Program-made: the position numbers and the translations under genes
Source: Dicaeum eximium
Taxonomy: Eukaryota; Chordata; Aves; Passeriformes; Dicaeidae
Assembly (NCBI GenBank): GCA_013396995.1
Contig: VWZP01010904.1
Coordinates: 5,168,072 to 5,232,071, forward strand
Direction: 5' to 3'
DNA: 64,000 bases
Notes under the pieces: generated by a model
Told to the model about the DNA's origin: nothing
Database searches by the model: none
What the model saw: only the letters and a program-made list of their open reading frames with translations
In this document: positions 52,053-64,000 of the stretch, piece by piece
Layout of the letters: the number at the start of each line of letters is the position of its first letter
Numbering within the stretch: position 1 is the first letter of the stretch

Positions 52053-53989
52053 CTTCACAAAGAGGCCAAATGAAAAAAAAAAAGATTGGAAATTCTTTAT
52101 CAAGATTAAGTTAATACAAGTATTAAGTAGCAGTTGTAAACAGAGAGTTTCAAAACTACTGTATTTTCAATCAATTCTGTATGTTTTGAGCTCTACTCTC
52201 ATATCACCAGATGTTTTATTTCTATATTCTATAGTTAAGTCACACAGGAAAACACTGTCAATAGCAATCCTTTGCTCTGAATTTTTTAAAGATTACTTAC
52301 TAAATCAAAATTGTTCCCTCATCACCATCAGGCTGCCAAACTCAAAGTCAAGCTATATTAGTGAAGTGACCAGCAGACAGTGCAAAATATTTTCTGAGAA
52401 ACATCAGTAAAAAAGCTACAGAAAAAACAGACACTTGTTGCTTTTCATTCAGAAGTTACCAGATCGTATCTTAAGAATAAAATACTAACCAACTTTTAAA
52501 TACAGAAATGCGAAGATTATTTATTCTGTCATTTAAAAATATAATCGGCGTGTATAACCCAGCAAAGTAATAAAATCACACACCGTCTTCTAAACATTAT
52601 TTTTCTTCACATGTACAGTGCAATACTAAATAATACAGGATCTGAGGTTTTGATGCAATAAAAGATACAGTCCATTTTTTTCCCCCAATCTATAGACAAG
52701 ATATAGGAGCCTTTACTTGTTACAGAAATTGTATTTTTTCTACACTGGTATCATACATCAATTACAATTCCCTGACTAGCACAGCAATTTGTCTGCAAAC
52801 TTAAAGCTGTAAACTGCAAAAAAAGAAGAGATCAAAACCTCACAGAATCTATATAGAGAGCTAATATTTTGCAGACAAAAAATATTTTGACTGATTTGGC
52901 CTGACATTATTAAAACACATTTTTTAAATGCACAACCCTATAAATACTTTCCTCCAAACCCCCACATCAACACACTTGATCAAATTGTAACTGAGCAGTG
53001 TTACTAGTTTCATATGCATCTTGATTCTAGGTACTGGGTGTTGAAAGATTTATTTATGCTGGGTTGTACCCTAAGGTAAATCAGTTTTCAAAAATTAGGA
53101 TTCTACAACATTAACCATCTGAAAGACAGCAGGCTGACAATCAACCTCAGGTAGGAAGAATTATTTGGATCCTACAGACAGTAAAGTAGGTCCTTAGAAG
53201 TGACAATTTCCTTTTTATTTTTCCCTCTTTTATTTTGTTTTTGTTATTAGACACTCAACTCACAAATGCTCAACTGTCACAAATGATCAGTGTTACTGAA
53301 CCACCGGCATTAATCTGTTGTTTGAAATGTATAAAGAAAGACAAATACAGGAGACATTGCAAAATGTCTTCCTCAAGTAGAACCAGATATTGAAATGATA
53401 AATAACATAGCCTATGAGCACTAGTTATAATGTTCTTGGGCGAAAAAGATTTCTAAATATCAAAGACTGTTGCTTCATTGTCAGATGGTCCATAAATAAG
53501 CCATGGTCAATTCATGACATTGGACCTTTTCTTCTTGCTATGCTACTGTAAATAAGTGTGTTCCCCTTGCCTGTCTGAATTCTACATGCCTATTTCCAGA
53601 AATGCCGCAGCATGTAAGTAACACTGTCATGTCCGTTTTGTCAACTACATGCTGATTATCCTTTTCTATCTGCAGTTTGGGAACATTATCAAGGTCAGAA
53701 GCAATCGCTCAGAAAACTGATCCTGAAGCTCTTGTGTCTGATAATTTCTGTAAGGAATTTTCGTAAATAAAATTCACAATGCAATTGGTGAAAGATCCAC
53801 CTTTCTTATACACTACAGAAAAAAAATTGTACCAGTAACTTGGCAAGTATCTAGTCAATGTGTTCATTACCTGCATGTAACCCTGTCTTGCTCCAAAATG
53901 ACACAAATCTAATTTACCATTACCACATAAAACTTCCATGTGTGTTCGGGCAAATGCCCACCTTCTTCAACTCTCCTGACCTCCCCTCT

Positions 53990-54290
53990 TTTTTTTCTTC
54001 CTTGCTTTTTTTTTTCTTTTTTGACAAATTGGTTATGAGGCATTTACAACTGATGCACATATCGCGAAATTATTTCTGCCGAGTTTCCTCCATGACCTGC
54101 CCGTGGGACATGACATGCTCCGAGATGCATCGCTCTATCAAACTGAATCTTTCCAGGACAATGCAAATTATGACAAATTCCATCATCCCGCATTATGCGC
54201 TTCATGCTAATCTTCCTAATTCGAGAAAATCAGAAGGGCTTGCTGCTCTGCTGAAGGGCACGTTGTCTGAATGAATGATGGTGAAAGAAC
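53990..54290. promoter_or_regulatory. Probable conserved non-coding element with octamer site
   Basis: A sharply distinct block after a T-rich run, with CpGs kept in ATCGCGAAAT, TGCCGAG, CTCCGAG, CCCGCATTATGCGC and ATTCGAG. It carries the POU octamer ATGCAAAT at 54161-54168 and several TAAT-type sites. A plus-strand frame stays open here (53858-54274), but its protein has no family features and starts in unrelated flank. This is more like a developmental enhancer than a gene. Confidence 0.45.
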
Positions 54291-54879
54291 ACCCACAATC
54301 CCCTTCATCTTCTAATCCCAGCTGTGGCCACCTCTGTCCTAAAACCACTGAACTTTCTATGTCATTCTTGCATCAGAATTAACTCAGGATCAATCTTTTG
54401 ACCAAGTACAGGGAATAAGAATGATTTTTGGTTTTGGACTTCAACTGCAGTACATCTTTAGAAAAGCATTTTTATCAAAAGTTTCTTCTTCCTATTTCTT
54501 CTAGCCTGCCAGACTTTCCCAGTAGGAGTGCAATCCCCAACAAAAGTTAAACTGCTTCCCAGAGTGGATTTTGAAACAATTTCAGCTATAGGTTTCAGGC
54601 AATTTCCAGTTTTGAGCACTTTTGTCTTTGGGACCTTATGCTGCTGACTCCAAGCAAACCATCAACCTGCAGCACATTCTTCAGTAAGTCTGCAAGACAG
54701 CAAACTGCTGCATCTCTGAATCATTCTTCACTGGCTCAGAAGGTGGCAGTATTACCACATGAAAGAAATTTGCCTTCTCCTAGTATTCCACATCCACATT
54801 GCTGAAATAAACATGTTTAATTCCCAAAGAAGCATATATTTTATCCTGTGGCATAATTTACTTATAACATTAAAACTCA

Positions 54880-55080
54880 AACATGGAGCAATTTGTAGCA
54901 ATAACTATGATTATGCTGTTAGTGGCCCAAATGTCACTGTCTAGATTAGGCTAAATGATACCTAGCACCAAAGAGCTTCTGTGATTTATTTTTTATTATC
55001 ACTAGTAGAACTTGCATGCTTAAAAGGCCTCCCATTCAAATTATTCAGTCTTCTTGATGACTAAGGTAATCATAGAAAAT
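54880..55080. promoter_or_regulatory. Weak candidate conserved element
   Basis: CTATGATTATGCTGTTAGTG to TTGATGACTAAGGTAATCAT: unique, homeodomain-site-rich, close to the blocks at 53990 and 55790. Texture only. Confidence 0.2.
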
Positions 55081-55789
55081 CTTATAAAAATTACAAAAGT
55101 CTTAAATCATAGCCCTGCTTAAAACATATAAATGTTTTGGGCAGGCAGAAATGGGACTACAGATTTAAAATAAAATTTCACAGTAAAAACACAATGCATA
55201 CTGCAAAAGTAGGATTAAAATTGATACATTTTTGACAATCTGCAAGACTGAAAATTAAAAGAGTTCAGAATCAGGAAAAATAAGGTACTGCTTTATGAAA
55301 TAAAACGTACATTTGTAAACACTCAGAAATATTAATAAATATGTTTATGACACTGTTTCATGGAAAAGGAAAGCACATTAAGATTTTAGAATAGTTTTTA
55401 CCTTAATTTTCCTTATTTTAACATCTCAACTAATGGGATCCTTTTTCTACCTATTTCTATAGTCAGAACATTTAAATCAACACAAACTCTGTCAATATTA
55501 CAGATAATATTTCTTCTATACTATTACTTCAGATAAACCCAGAATTTTTATTTATGAAAAATGTAGTGTAAGCCATACATTCTAGTTCAATAAGCTTTTC
55601 AGAAGGAATAAACAAACACTCAGTAACCAAAATGCAGGCAAGTTTTGTTTTGCATTTACAGTCTCTGCTTTAATGGAATCTTGCATAATTGGCCTGATGC
55701 TATACTGAGTCTCCATACATGCCTAATATGTACATAGCACAGATCCACATTAAAGTATTACTAAGAAGAGACAGGAAGATCTTTAGCTT

Positions 55790-56190
55790 TATACTTCATT
55801 CCCAGCGAGCCTCAAACCCTCAGAGGTAAACGACTATGTGAGCATCACTTCAGCAAAAGGCACCGGGCACACCCTGTGCATGCTCTGGCTTGTTGACAAG
55901 AACCAGGGCAGGCAGACACCAATAATACATGAAGTGCGGTTCAGAGGCAATTAGGATCAGTTGTCAAGGCCAGGCCATTAATGAAAGAACATGTCAGAGG
56001 AGCTGGAGACTTCAATGGTTGAGGGCAAGAAGGCGATTTAGTGTGACAGATCGAGTCCTTCCAATGTCCTCAGTGGTACATGCTAATACCAGCCTTAACA
56101 ACCTTTTGTGGCAGTGTATAATGCGACTAACATGGACTTTGATTCAGCAAAATGACTGCTGCCACTGTTAGTCTGTCTCATTCCAACAAC
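55790..56190. promoter_or_regulatory. Probable conserved non-coding element
   Basis: Unique block of balanced composition with CpGs in CCAGCGAGCC, AACGACTATG, CACCGGGCAC, AGTGCGGTTC, AGGCGATTTA, AGATCGAGTC and AATGCGACTA. It contains TTGTTGACAAG, CAGTTGTCAAGG and CCATTAATGA, compatible with TALE-homeodomain and other homeodomain binding. The short open frame 55929-56171 has no protein character. Confidence 0.4.
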
Positions 56191-56559
56191 AGTAAAAGCA
56201 CTGCTACAAATAATTACCCACTTCCTTCTCCCCCCTTGTCCATTTAATGCAGCAGTCCTTTATGCATGCCATACTGTTTCTCACTAGAAGGTCACAGCGT
56301 TTATCATGCTGCTTTCTTTTCTTCCTGTCATGCTCTTTCTATTTGTTAATATAATCTGAAATTATCCTGTAAAACAGTTTTGTTCAAGTAAAAGGAAATT
56401 AACTATAAATGCAACATTACCTCATGTGACTAATAACAAATACAAAAAGAGAAAACCAAACTGGTCTGAAGGATTCACTAACTATTCTGCTAATTTTGCA
56501 ACGAATATGCTGCAACATGAGATAAATATTCATCTTACTTATAACATCATCTACTGGAT

Positions 56560-56574
56560 TATATATATATATAT
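56560..56574. repeat. Short (TA)n
   Basis: Seven TA units. Confidence 0.9.
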
Positions 56575-58690
56575 GCTAACTATAACGACCATGAAAATGA
56601 AATCCAGAAGTTTTATACATAATTTGGCACTTGGTTGTTTTTCCTGTTGTTGCTTAATTAAAATTAGTAGTCAGCACTACTAATTTATATAAAAACCTAC
56701 AGACTAAATTCCTAACACTCAATTACAGGATCAAAGGAATCATAAATTTAGGAAAAAAACCCCTGAAACAGCAGTCATATTGTAGTCACAGTATTAAAGT
56801 TGGGGACATGACTGAAACAAGACAATGTTGTGTTTTCTTTACAGAAGACCTGATCTGTTTCTCAAACAAGAGTTTTCAAATAAGTTAAGGCTTCACAAAC
56901 CATTTTCTTAACTACATTACTTAATTTCTTAAAGGATGGTCCTGGTATTCACTACCTCTTTCAAGATCAGTTTCTTTCTAAGGCTTCAACATTCTGTCCA
57001 CATAAGAATATGCTATACCATGCATTTAGGTGTGAGAAATTTGACTTCAGAAATGGCAGTATTAAAAAAAAGGTTAGTCATATTCGCCAGAAATCCCCAA
57101 ATATTTCAAGGGGGAATTCATTGATTTGTCAAAGTAAACACTGTCCTATCAATGATAAAAATGACTTCTTGAGCCCTATTTTATTCACCTTACATCAGAT
57201 GATGTGGTTCTCCCCTATCACTTCTGTCATTTGGCTATGCCTGAACTGACCTTTCTAGAGGCAATACTTATCTGTGAGTGACAGGAGAAACTATCTCCAG
57301 CAGGATGAATTTCCTTCTCTCTCTTCATTTCTCTACACTTTGCCTACTTTCTGTCTGACTCATTTTAGTTTCTCCTTTTTTTCCTCCATTTCTTTTTTTG
57401 TTTATAATTCTACAGCTAACCTCTTCTTAACCGACCTTTGCAAACATTCCCTTTTCAACCCATAGTTTTAACCTTTTCACTATCTACTTATTTGATGTAT
57501 TTTACAATTTTTTTTTCTTTTCAACCTTCTCTCTCTTAATTTTATTCTTTGCTCTTTTCCATTTCATTCTCTCCTTCAGTTTTGCACCTTTGCCAGCTCC
57601 TCTTCCTACCAAAGTTAAGAGAAAAATCCACTGACTACAATAAGAGTATGCTCTAATGCAAGTATTTAGCCCTGGATATTCTACCAACCTCAGTGTATCC
57701 AGCATAAGCAGCAATTGTTGGTGTTTACATGATTAGTATTAGTGGCATTTTTTTGATGGAATGTATAAATGATGGTTCTGCACTGTACTGCAATTACAGG
57801 TCCATGGTGCATTATGAAGAACACGGAGCAGAAATATAATGGAGACAGCAGTGACCTCACATATTTTATCTACATATTGATTATTTTGGATTGTGGTACG
57901 TATGTACAAATGAAAGTTATATATAACTCTTGGCATATATACCAGGAATAAACATGAAATTAAAAGTTATGCATGTGGGTAACCCAGTTCAACTTTATAT
58001 TTGGATTCAGATTAGCATTAAAATTCTATCTTAAAAATTGTCATGTCTCTACAGATATGCCAATGATTATCCTACCCTTCTTTAGTAAGAGATTTGAAAT
58101 TAAAAAAAAAGAAAGACGGAGAGTATTGTCAGAGCAACATTTTAAAAAAATCATTACAGTATATTGCAGTATTTCATAAAGTAGAATCAAGAGATCAGGA
58201 CTGACATTTAAAGAATATTCTAACTGTTCTGTACCTTTTTGTACTTATTTTTCTTTCATGTAACTATCATGACCTTGTATCAAAATTATTTGTAAATAAT
58301 TGCTTCAAGATTATTATTCTGTTTTGCAAATATTTATAAAATATTTCCTGCACAATAAAACAGTATTTTTCATTTAGTACCTCCAGTTTTAATGATATGT
58401 TACTGGATGACTGGGAAATAATTATCATAAACATAGGAATGACAGACACAAATATTTAATATAATGAAATTCTGGAATTTTACAGAATTTATAAGTGCAC
58501 TATGTAAGACATCCTTTTGAGGAATTATAATACATATTTTCACAGAAATTAATTAGGCTTTAACAAAAGTATGTAGGAGCATTTTAAAGCAATTTTAAGA
58601 ACGGAACACAAAAGTACAATATGTACATATTAGAAACTGCAATATTTAATAATCAAGATGTTTCTAAACTGGAACTAGTTTTAATATCCA

Positions 58691-58710
58691 GGAAGGAAGG
58701 AAGAAAGGAA
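58691..58710. repeat. (GGAA)n short repeat
   Basis: GGAAGGAAGGAAGAAAGGAA. Confidence 0.9.
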
Positions 58711-59395
58711 ATACAGCATATCAGTACAAAAAACCTCCAACCTTTCCTACCAAATATAAGTGAAAAAAATACAGCAAAAGAAATATATGAAAAAAACCCA
58801 AAACCAACCAACCAACAACAAAAAAAACCTTTGCCACCTAATACAAACAAGTCATACTTCTCATCACCTAGGATTACAAAATAATTAATGAATAGTTTTT
58901 AGGATATTTAGGGAAAAATAAATTCAACACTGATACAGAGCTTTAACTGCAAAGAGAAGAAACAGGTCACTAACACTGTATACTAAAAATATAATCTTAC
59001 CTAGAAGACAGTGAATATGGAACTTTCTCTAAAAATGTATATCTAATTATACAACACAAACTCGATCAGAACTTTGGAGCTAACACTCTTATTTTTAACC
59101 CTGATTGGATTGTAACTGCAAAATACAAAACCCCTCAACATTAGCTCCGTGTGCTTGCTGAAAAAAAAGACATTTCAAGAAGCAATGCATGCCAATGTAC
59201 AATATATGACACACTTTCATAAATTAACATGCCAGAATCTGTACGAATAAGCCACCACAAGTTCAGAATACAAATACAACTATAATTTGGAGGTAAAATG
59301 GAAGACAAATAACCTTTTGTTAGAAAATAATTTCAAACAAGTAATAAACATGGAAGTAAAACATATAAACCTTTGAAAATACTTTGGTTGGCCTA

Positions 59396-59448
59396 GAAAA
59401 CAAAAACAAACAAACAAAAAACCAAACCAAACCAAAAAAAAAAAAAAA
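59396..59448. repeat. A-rich (CAAA)n and poly-A tract
   Basis: CAAA and CCAAA units ending in about fifteen As. No retroposed gene was recognised to its left, so it is treated as simple sequence. Confidence 0.85.
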
Positions 59449-59696
59449 GGGATGTCAGAAATTGTTTTGTGGTGCAGAGATATCAAATCCTGGCTCTTTA
59501 AGCCTAAAACAAGTGAGAATCTGGACTTAGGCATGCATGTAAGTTTGGCTTTTCAATTTTCAACCGCCCTAAAATGCAACAGTCAGGTTGACTAAGAGAT
59601 TTTTCCTTGTTTTGAAAATGTTGTCCTGTCTGATTACAAAGAGCTACTAAGAGAATGTTCTGAAACAGGATTCTCTCACAGGATTTCAAGGTTGAC

Positions 59697-59710
59697 TTTT
59701 TTTTTTTTTT
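59697..59710. repeat. Poly-T tract
   Basis: Fourteen T residues. Confidence 0.9.
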
Positions 59711-62539
59711 GGTAGGTTGAGTCAGTTTGTAGTGAGAAACAGTACAGTTGAACTGAGGGATAAAATGTGTTTAATCCCTGAAACATTACTTAAAGTTGAG
59801 CTGAAAGCTGCTCCTCTCCAACAGCAGAGAGCAGAAGATAATGTTGGCTTAAAAGAATGACTTTTTCAAGTCTTTACATTGGTAAAAGGGAGCTTAGTCA
59901 ACAGAAATAGAAGGATGAAAATTATTTGTGATCCCTCGGATTCAAAAGGAAAGGATGGGGAAATGGGACAGCAGCTAATAATCTACCTTAAAGGGTAGAT
60001 GTCTCTTCAAGATCCACGGAAAAAAATCCCCCACTTTCAAGACAACCACTCAGTTTGCTTGCACTGCCTGTGGGAGATAGATCCCATGTAGTTTATTTGC
60101 ACTGAAGAAGTTCAAGTAGGGGAACAGTCTAAAGAGCACAGTGCTTCAATTCCCCAACTCAACAGTCTGTGGTTTCAGCAGAAAAAACAAGAGCTAAAAG
60201 CAATGAGGTTGCACATTTAAAATAGATGACACAACACAGAGCAAAACCTGGTTGGAAAAAGAAGAATTTGAGCCATTTTTGAGGTTTAACAGTATTTCAG
60301 CGTGTACTGATACGCAGGGCACTAATGTATCACAATTATCAGTTCACCTTGAACTTACTTTCAGTACTACAATAAAGTTATGCTTATCTCAGATAATGAT
60401 AGGAGATGTTGGTGTCTCAGTAAAAGAGAATTTCTCCAGAGAAGTAAAGGTACAGAAATTACTAAATTGATGTCTTGAATCATCTAGTAAGTTTTGAATA
60501 TCTTCTCATATATCTATAAAACTGGATTACAGTAGAAAGTATCTATTATGGACAAAGGAGCTTATGGATACCATAGGAAAAAAGTGAGGAGGAAGTAAGG
60601 GTTGGTCCATGTGACTGTCCCTGTAGTACACAGCAGCAAAGGCATCCTTACAAGTGGAATTTGGGCAAACCTAAGTCAGCAGAAATACCAGCTACACAAA
60701 GAACCACATCATTTTTCTGTATATGTTAACGAATGTCTAGGGATGAATTATCTAGGGCATGGCACAGCTCACAAACAGTTAACCTAGTGAAAATTCTAAG
60801 GGAGGGAACATGAGCACTTCAAACCTGTCACAATAATCACATAACTGAACCTCTAGAGAAAGAGACAATGTTTCAGTTACTGAGCTCAACCCTCAGGCTC
60901 TCATGCATCAAATTCACAAATGAAAACAAACTGGGATGGGGGATGGAAAGATTTGTGGTGCCAAAATGCCAAGATAATGTAGTGGACTCAAATAAATTTG
61001 CCAACAGTGAATACATAATCTTTAAAAATATGTCTGAACTCCAACTAGGACCATTCCCGTAAAACATACGGAAGCTGAACATGAAAAAGTATGAATTAGG
61101 AACATGTTGATAGGAAACAATGTGAGTGACTGGTCAGAAAAAGTGCAATAGCTTTTGAAGCTAAGTACAAGGTAAGTAGACCTACCAAGGTATCAGTTGT
61201 ACTATCTTTAGAAGATATAAGAACAGTGAAAACTATGGAGTATATTTTAGGAGATGAGGCAAAGGGGGAAAAAAGAAGATACTAAGGAGACACACCAAAA
61301 CCAGCAGGCTACAGCCTCTAAAGCACATAGAAGTTAAGAAAGATAACAGTGTCAACAACAGCATGTTTATAGTAGAATTATTTTTTTCAAAATTAGAGTA
61401 GAATTACTGATTTGAGTCCTTATTTTCACCTTCTGAAGATATTTTTGTGAGTTTCCCTTAAGAATCAATACTGAGAGATTACAGAATAATTGTTTTATTA
61501 GAAATGTTTACCTTGGTTATTTTTTGTTCTCTAAAGACTTCCTGTACCATTCAATCTGGAGCATACTGGTGGCTCAGTTTCACTTGCAAAGTTACCATGA
61601 AAACATTTGCAACATATTGCAATCCTGGAAATGCTGGTATACAATACAAAGACATTTAATAGGTCTGTTGTAGGGATTATTTACTTTAGCGATGCCTTGG
61701 CAAGTTTTTCATTTCATGCTCAGGCACACTCTTTACTCATTAAGTGTATTTGGTGTTGCACACCATTTGTGTTCACTGACAAGCTCAGCAAGCCTAGAGG
61801 GCTGTTTGAACATCAGGGTGGATGGTTCTGAGAAGGTTCTTCTAGAAAGATTTTTTTTGTCCAAAGTAGGATCTTTTTTCTGTTATAGACTATAAATGTG
61901 TAATGATATTCTAAAAATTCAGCAGACAGATTGTGACAACAAATTATTTACTTCCTAATACTATATTTGTGTGGCTTTTTTCACAGAAGAGCTTCTATTG
62001 ATTAAAAACTCATTTTAGATGACTGAGACAAGCATATCACATGTTCTGCCTTGAACATATGTTTTATATAACAGTCTGATTGTATATTGCACCTTTAACA
62101 GTTTGGCACAGATTTTTATTTTATGGAAATCGGTGGACTCATGGTTTTCCTATATATATCAAAGTTTTTAGGTAACAGTCAGGTAACTGATGATAACATC
62201 TAGGAAAGTAATATTTATGCAGAAACATTCTAAAGATGGCTTGGCAGAAAGTTGATAATTACTGAATTTGCAGTGGAAACCAATAAAGGACTCTAAGTTT
62301 CCAGTCAAGATAAGTTTTGCATCTGTCTATGTCAGATATGCCATGATATCATGGTATAATTATTTAGAAACTCTTTTTCAAGGCAGCCAGTTAAAGGGTT
62401 GGTTTATATATAGAGGGGCTATATTCACATTTATTGTTCTATAAAATCTGGTACAGTTGAGAATAGTGACAATGTAGTTGTTCTAATGGTAAAATAGATA
62501 TGTATTTAGATTTTTCAAAATTTTGGTCTTTTTCTTTTA

Positions 62540-62890
62540 AAGCTTCAAGCATGTCCCATCATGAGATGGCATAGGGGCATACTGCAGTGCTTCTACAGAG
62601 GCACTGCAGAATACTATGAGGCTTTGTCAAAAGGCTCATTCTGCTGTGGAATCTGTGGAGAAAGTCTCTTGCTCTCTCTGGAAAACTTCTTTTTGCACTA
62701 GTGTCAGACTCAGTTATACAGTCCTCATGGTTTATGATCACAAATGTGTCTGTTGCTGTATCTGGCTTAACCACTACTTGGGCATTGAATCTAAAGCGCT
62801 TCTCTCAGTGACAGTTTTTGACTGTGGTATTTATTGCTGCTTATTACAAAGCCAAATCCAAGACAGTCAGTATAACAGCTGAAGGTGCAA
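62540..62890. promoter_or_regulatory. Weak candidate conserved element
   Basis: More complex than its AT-rich flanks (TGAGATGGCATAGGGGCATA to AGACAGTCAGTATAACAGCT). Opposing open frames on both strands (62616-62882 plus, 62559-62774 minus) lack protein features. Confidence 0.2.
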
Positions 62891-64000
62891 TTTGGTCTAA
62901 TCTAACATTTTTAAAGCTATGCTTTTATGATACTGGTCATCTCCTGGCATTTGTGAGATGAAGCAATAGCACTAGAAATACCTTAAAAATGTATTTTTCA
63001 AAAGGAAGTGATGAAAAAAAAAATGCTCTTGTTCTCTTCCTAACAATAACTATTCCTGTGTTTCTTAGGTCAGACACACTCATCTCTGCCAAGGACAAAA
63101 CCGATTACCTCGTTTAGGCTGCTAAGCTTGTAGAATAAAGAGAATGTGAATAAGACACCCAATGTAGAATAAGATGACTCAAATAAAAGTGGGATTAAGT
63201 ATGTCTATGATTGTTTTTTTATACAGTTGCTTCCTTTTTTATTCTTTTTCCCTAAAAAAAAAATTTAACTGTTTTTTGGCATCAGCTCCTCTTAAAGAAA
63301 CTAGGAAATAAATCTTCTTACTGGAGCAGAAGCACAGTACATCCAAGACAGTGGATGAATTCCCTTGCAACAGTGGGACCAGCAAGCACAGAGCAGTGAG
63401 ATTTACAGGTTTAAATCGTGATGACTTTTTGGGACATCATGAAACAAAAGTATCAGTCATTTATTTGTCCAAAGTTTATAAGTGTTCAAAATACACTAAG
63501 AGTCATACTTACTGCTATACTGTTGATGCTGTGTTAAAGATTTTTCATTCGGGTAGAAGGTACCAGAATGAGCATTTCACCAAGGTTAGCATATCACTAG
63601 GAAAATCAAACCACTGACATCATATGTGCCTGAAGAGATTTATCTGGACTTCAAAACACTATGCTGAATATTTTCTTGTCCTGCAATTGGCTTAATATGA
63701 TTTAGAAAATTATTTACCCTTTCATTATAGAAATAACTGCAAAGAGGATCTCCCTTTTCACACTAAGCAGTTTTCAAAACCACAAAGCATTCCTTTGGAC
63801 TTGATGGGGCCTAGATGAAAAAAAAAAGGTTGTTCACAAAAAAGGATAAGTAGGAACATAGGTATCTTAATTTAAATAAAACCCTTCAGCTACCAAGGGA
63901 CTGTGCCTCAAAAAGTCAAAGCAATAGTTAGGAGAACTGAAGATATGACTGCCAGCACACTGTCAGTCATGCATTACACACATTCAGTTGATTGGAAAGT

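Larger units (their letters stand above)
26698..64000 (-). other. DPH6: Probable DPH6 intron continuing beyond the window
   Basis: Upstream of the RidA-like exon on the minus strand. The preceding DPH6 exon should end with the conserved segment resembling yeast WAPCNIGPYSQ. Scanning all GGNCC sites on the plus strand for its reverse-complemented coding pattern found none, so the exon is probably outside the window unless an exon junction splits the motif. The stretch is AT-rich with repeats and several conserved-looking blocks listed separately. The stretches 34000-36800, 39100-44150 and 56700-62500 hold nothing recognisable beyond simple repeats. Confidence 0.5.

Noticed and set aside
53858..54274. 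138-codon plus-strand frame
   Set aside because: It runs from unrelated AT-rich flank through a poly-T stretch into the conserved-looking block; the protein has a poly-F run from low-complexity DNA. A regulatory element explains the block better.
1..64000. CRISPR arrays, operons, bacterial promoters or phage modules
   Set aside because: The repeats are eukaryotic microsatellites and retroelements, and genes are split by introns; nothing prokaryotic is present.

Overview
The window looks like bird nuclear DNA. It is AT-rich and CpG-poor, with few repeats. The recognisable repeats are CR1 LINE 3' ends (three clear copies plus a degraded reverse-transcriptase fragment) and a dispersed LTR-like sequence of a type common in birds. 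No bacterial, organellar or intact viral coding sequence was seen. There is one run of 408 Ns (18593-19000) and single Ns at 16975 and 18415.

Only one gene is convincingly identified. It lies on the minus strand: two adjacent coding exons (26455-26697, then 4700-5105) that join in phase and encode the C-terminal RidA/YjgF-like part of diphthine--ammonia ligase (DPH6). The intron between them is about 21.3 kb. The last coding exon was not found to the left of 4700. The exons for the preceding RidA segment and the N-terminal ATP-binding domain were not found to the right of 26697, so the flanking introns appear to run off both ends or nearly so. The rest of the window reads as intron of this gene.

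Layout: 1-4699, downstream intron with a minus-strand CR1 just past the donor; 4700-5105, exon; 5106-26454, intron with a second CR1, LTR-like pieces, and a 772-bp segment present twice around the assembly gap; 26455-26697, a CpG-dense exon; 26698-64000, intron-like sequence with microsatellites, a degraded CR1 reverse-transcriptase piece, a plus-strand CR1, a tRNA-derived SINE-like remnant, and several blocks whose texture suggests conserved non-coding elements (notably 30400-30830, 53990-54290 and 55790-56190). In human, DPH6 lies next to the CDIN1/MEIS2 gene desert. If synteny holds, these blocks are candidates for long-range regulation of a neighbour, but that is inference.

The most notable points are that DPH6 here keeps the RidA-type C-terminal extension absent from the 267-residue human protein, a nuclear-receptor half-site cluster, the CpG-dense exon with a weak donor, and the probable false duplication at the gap.
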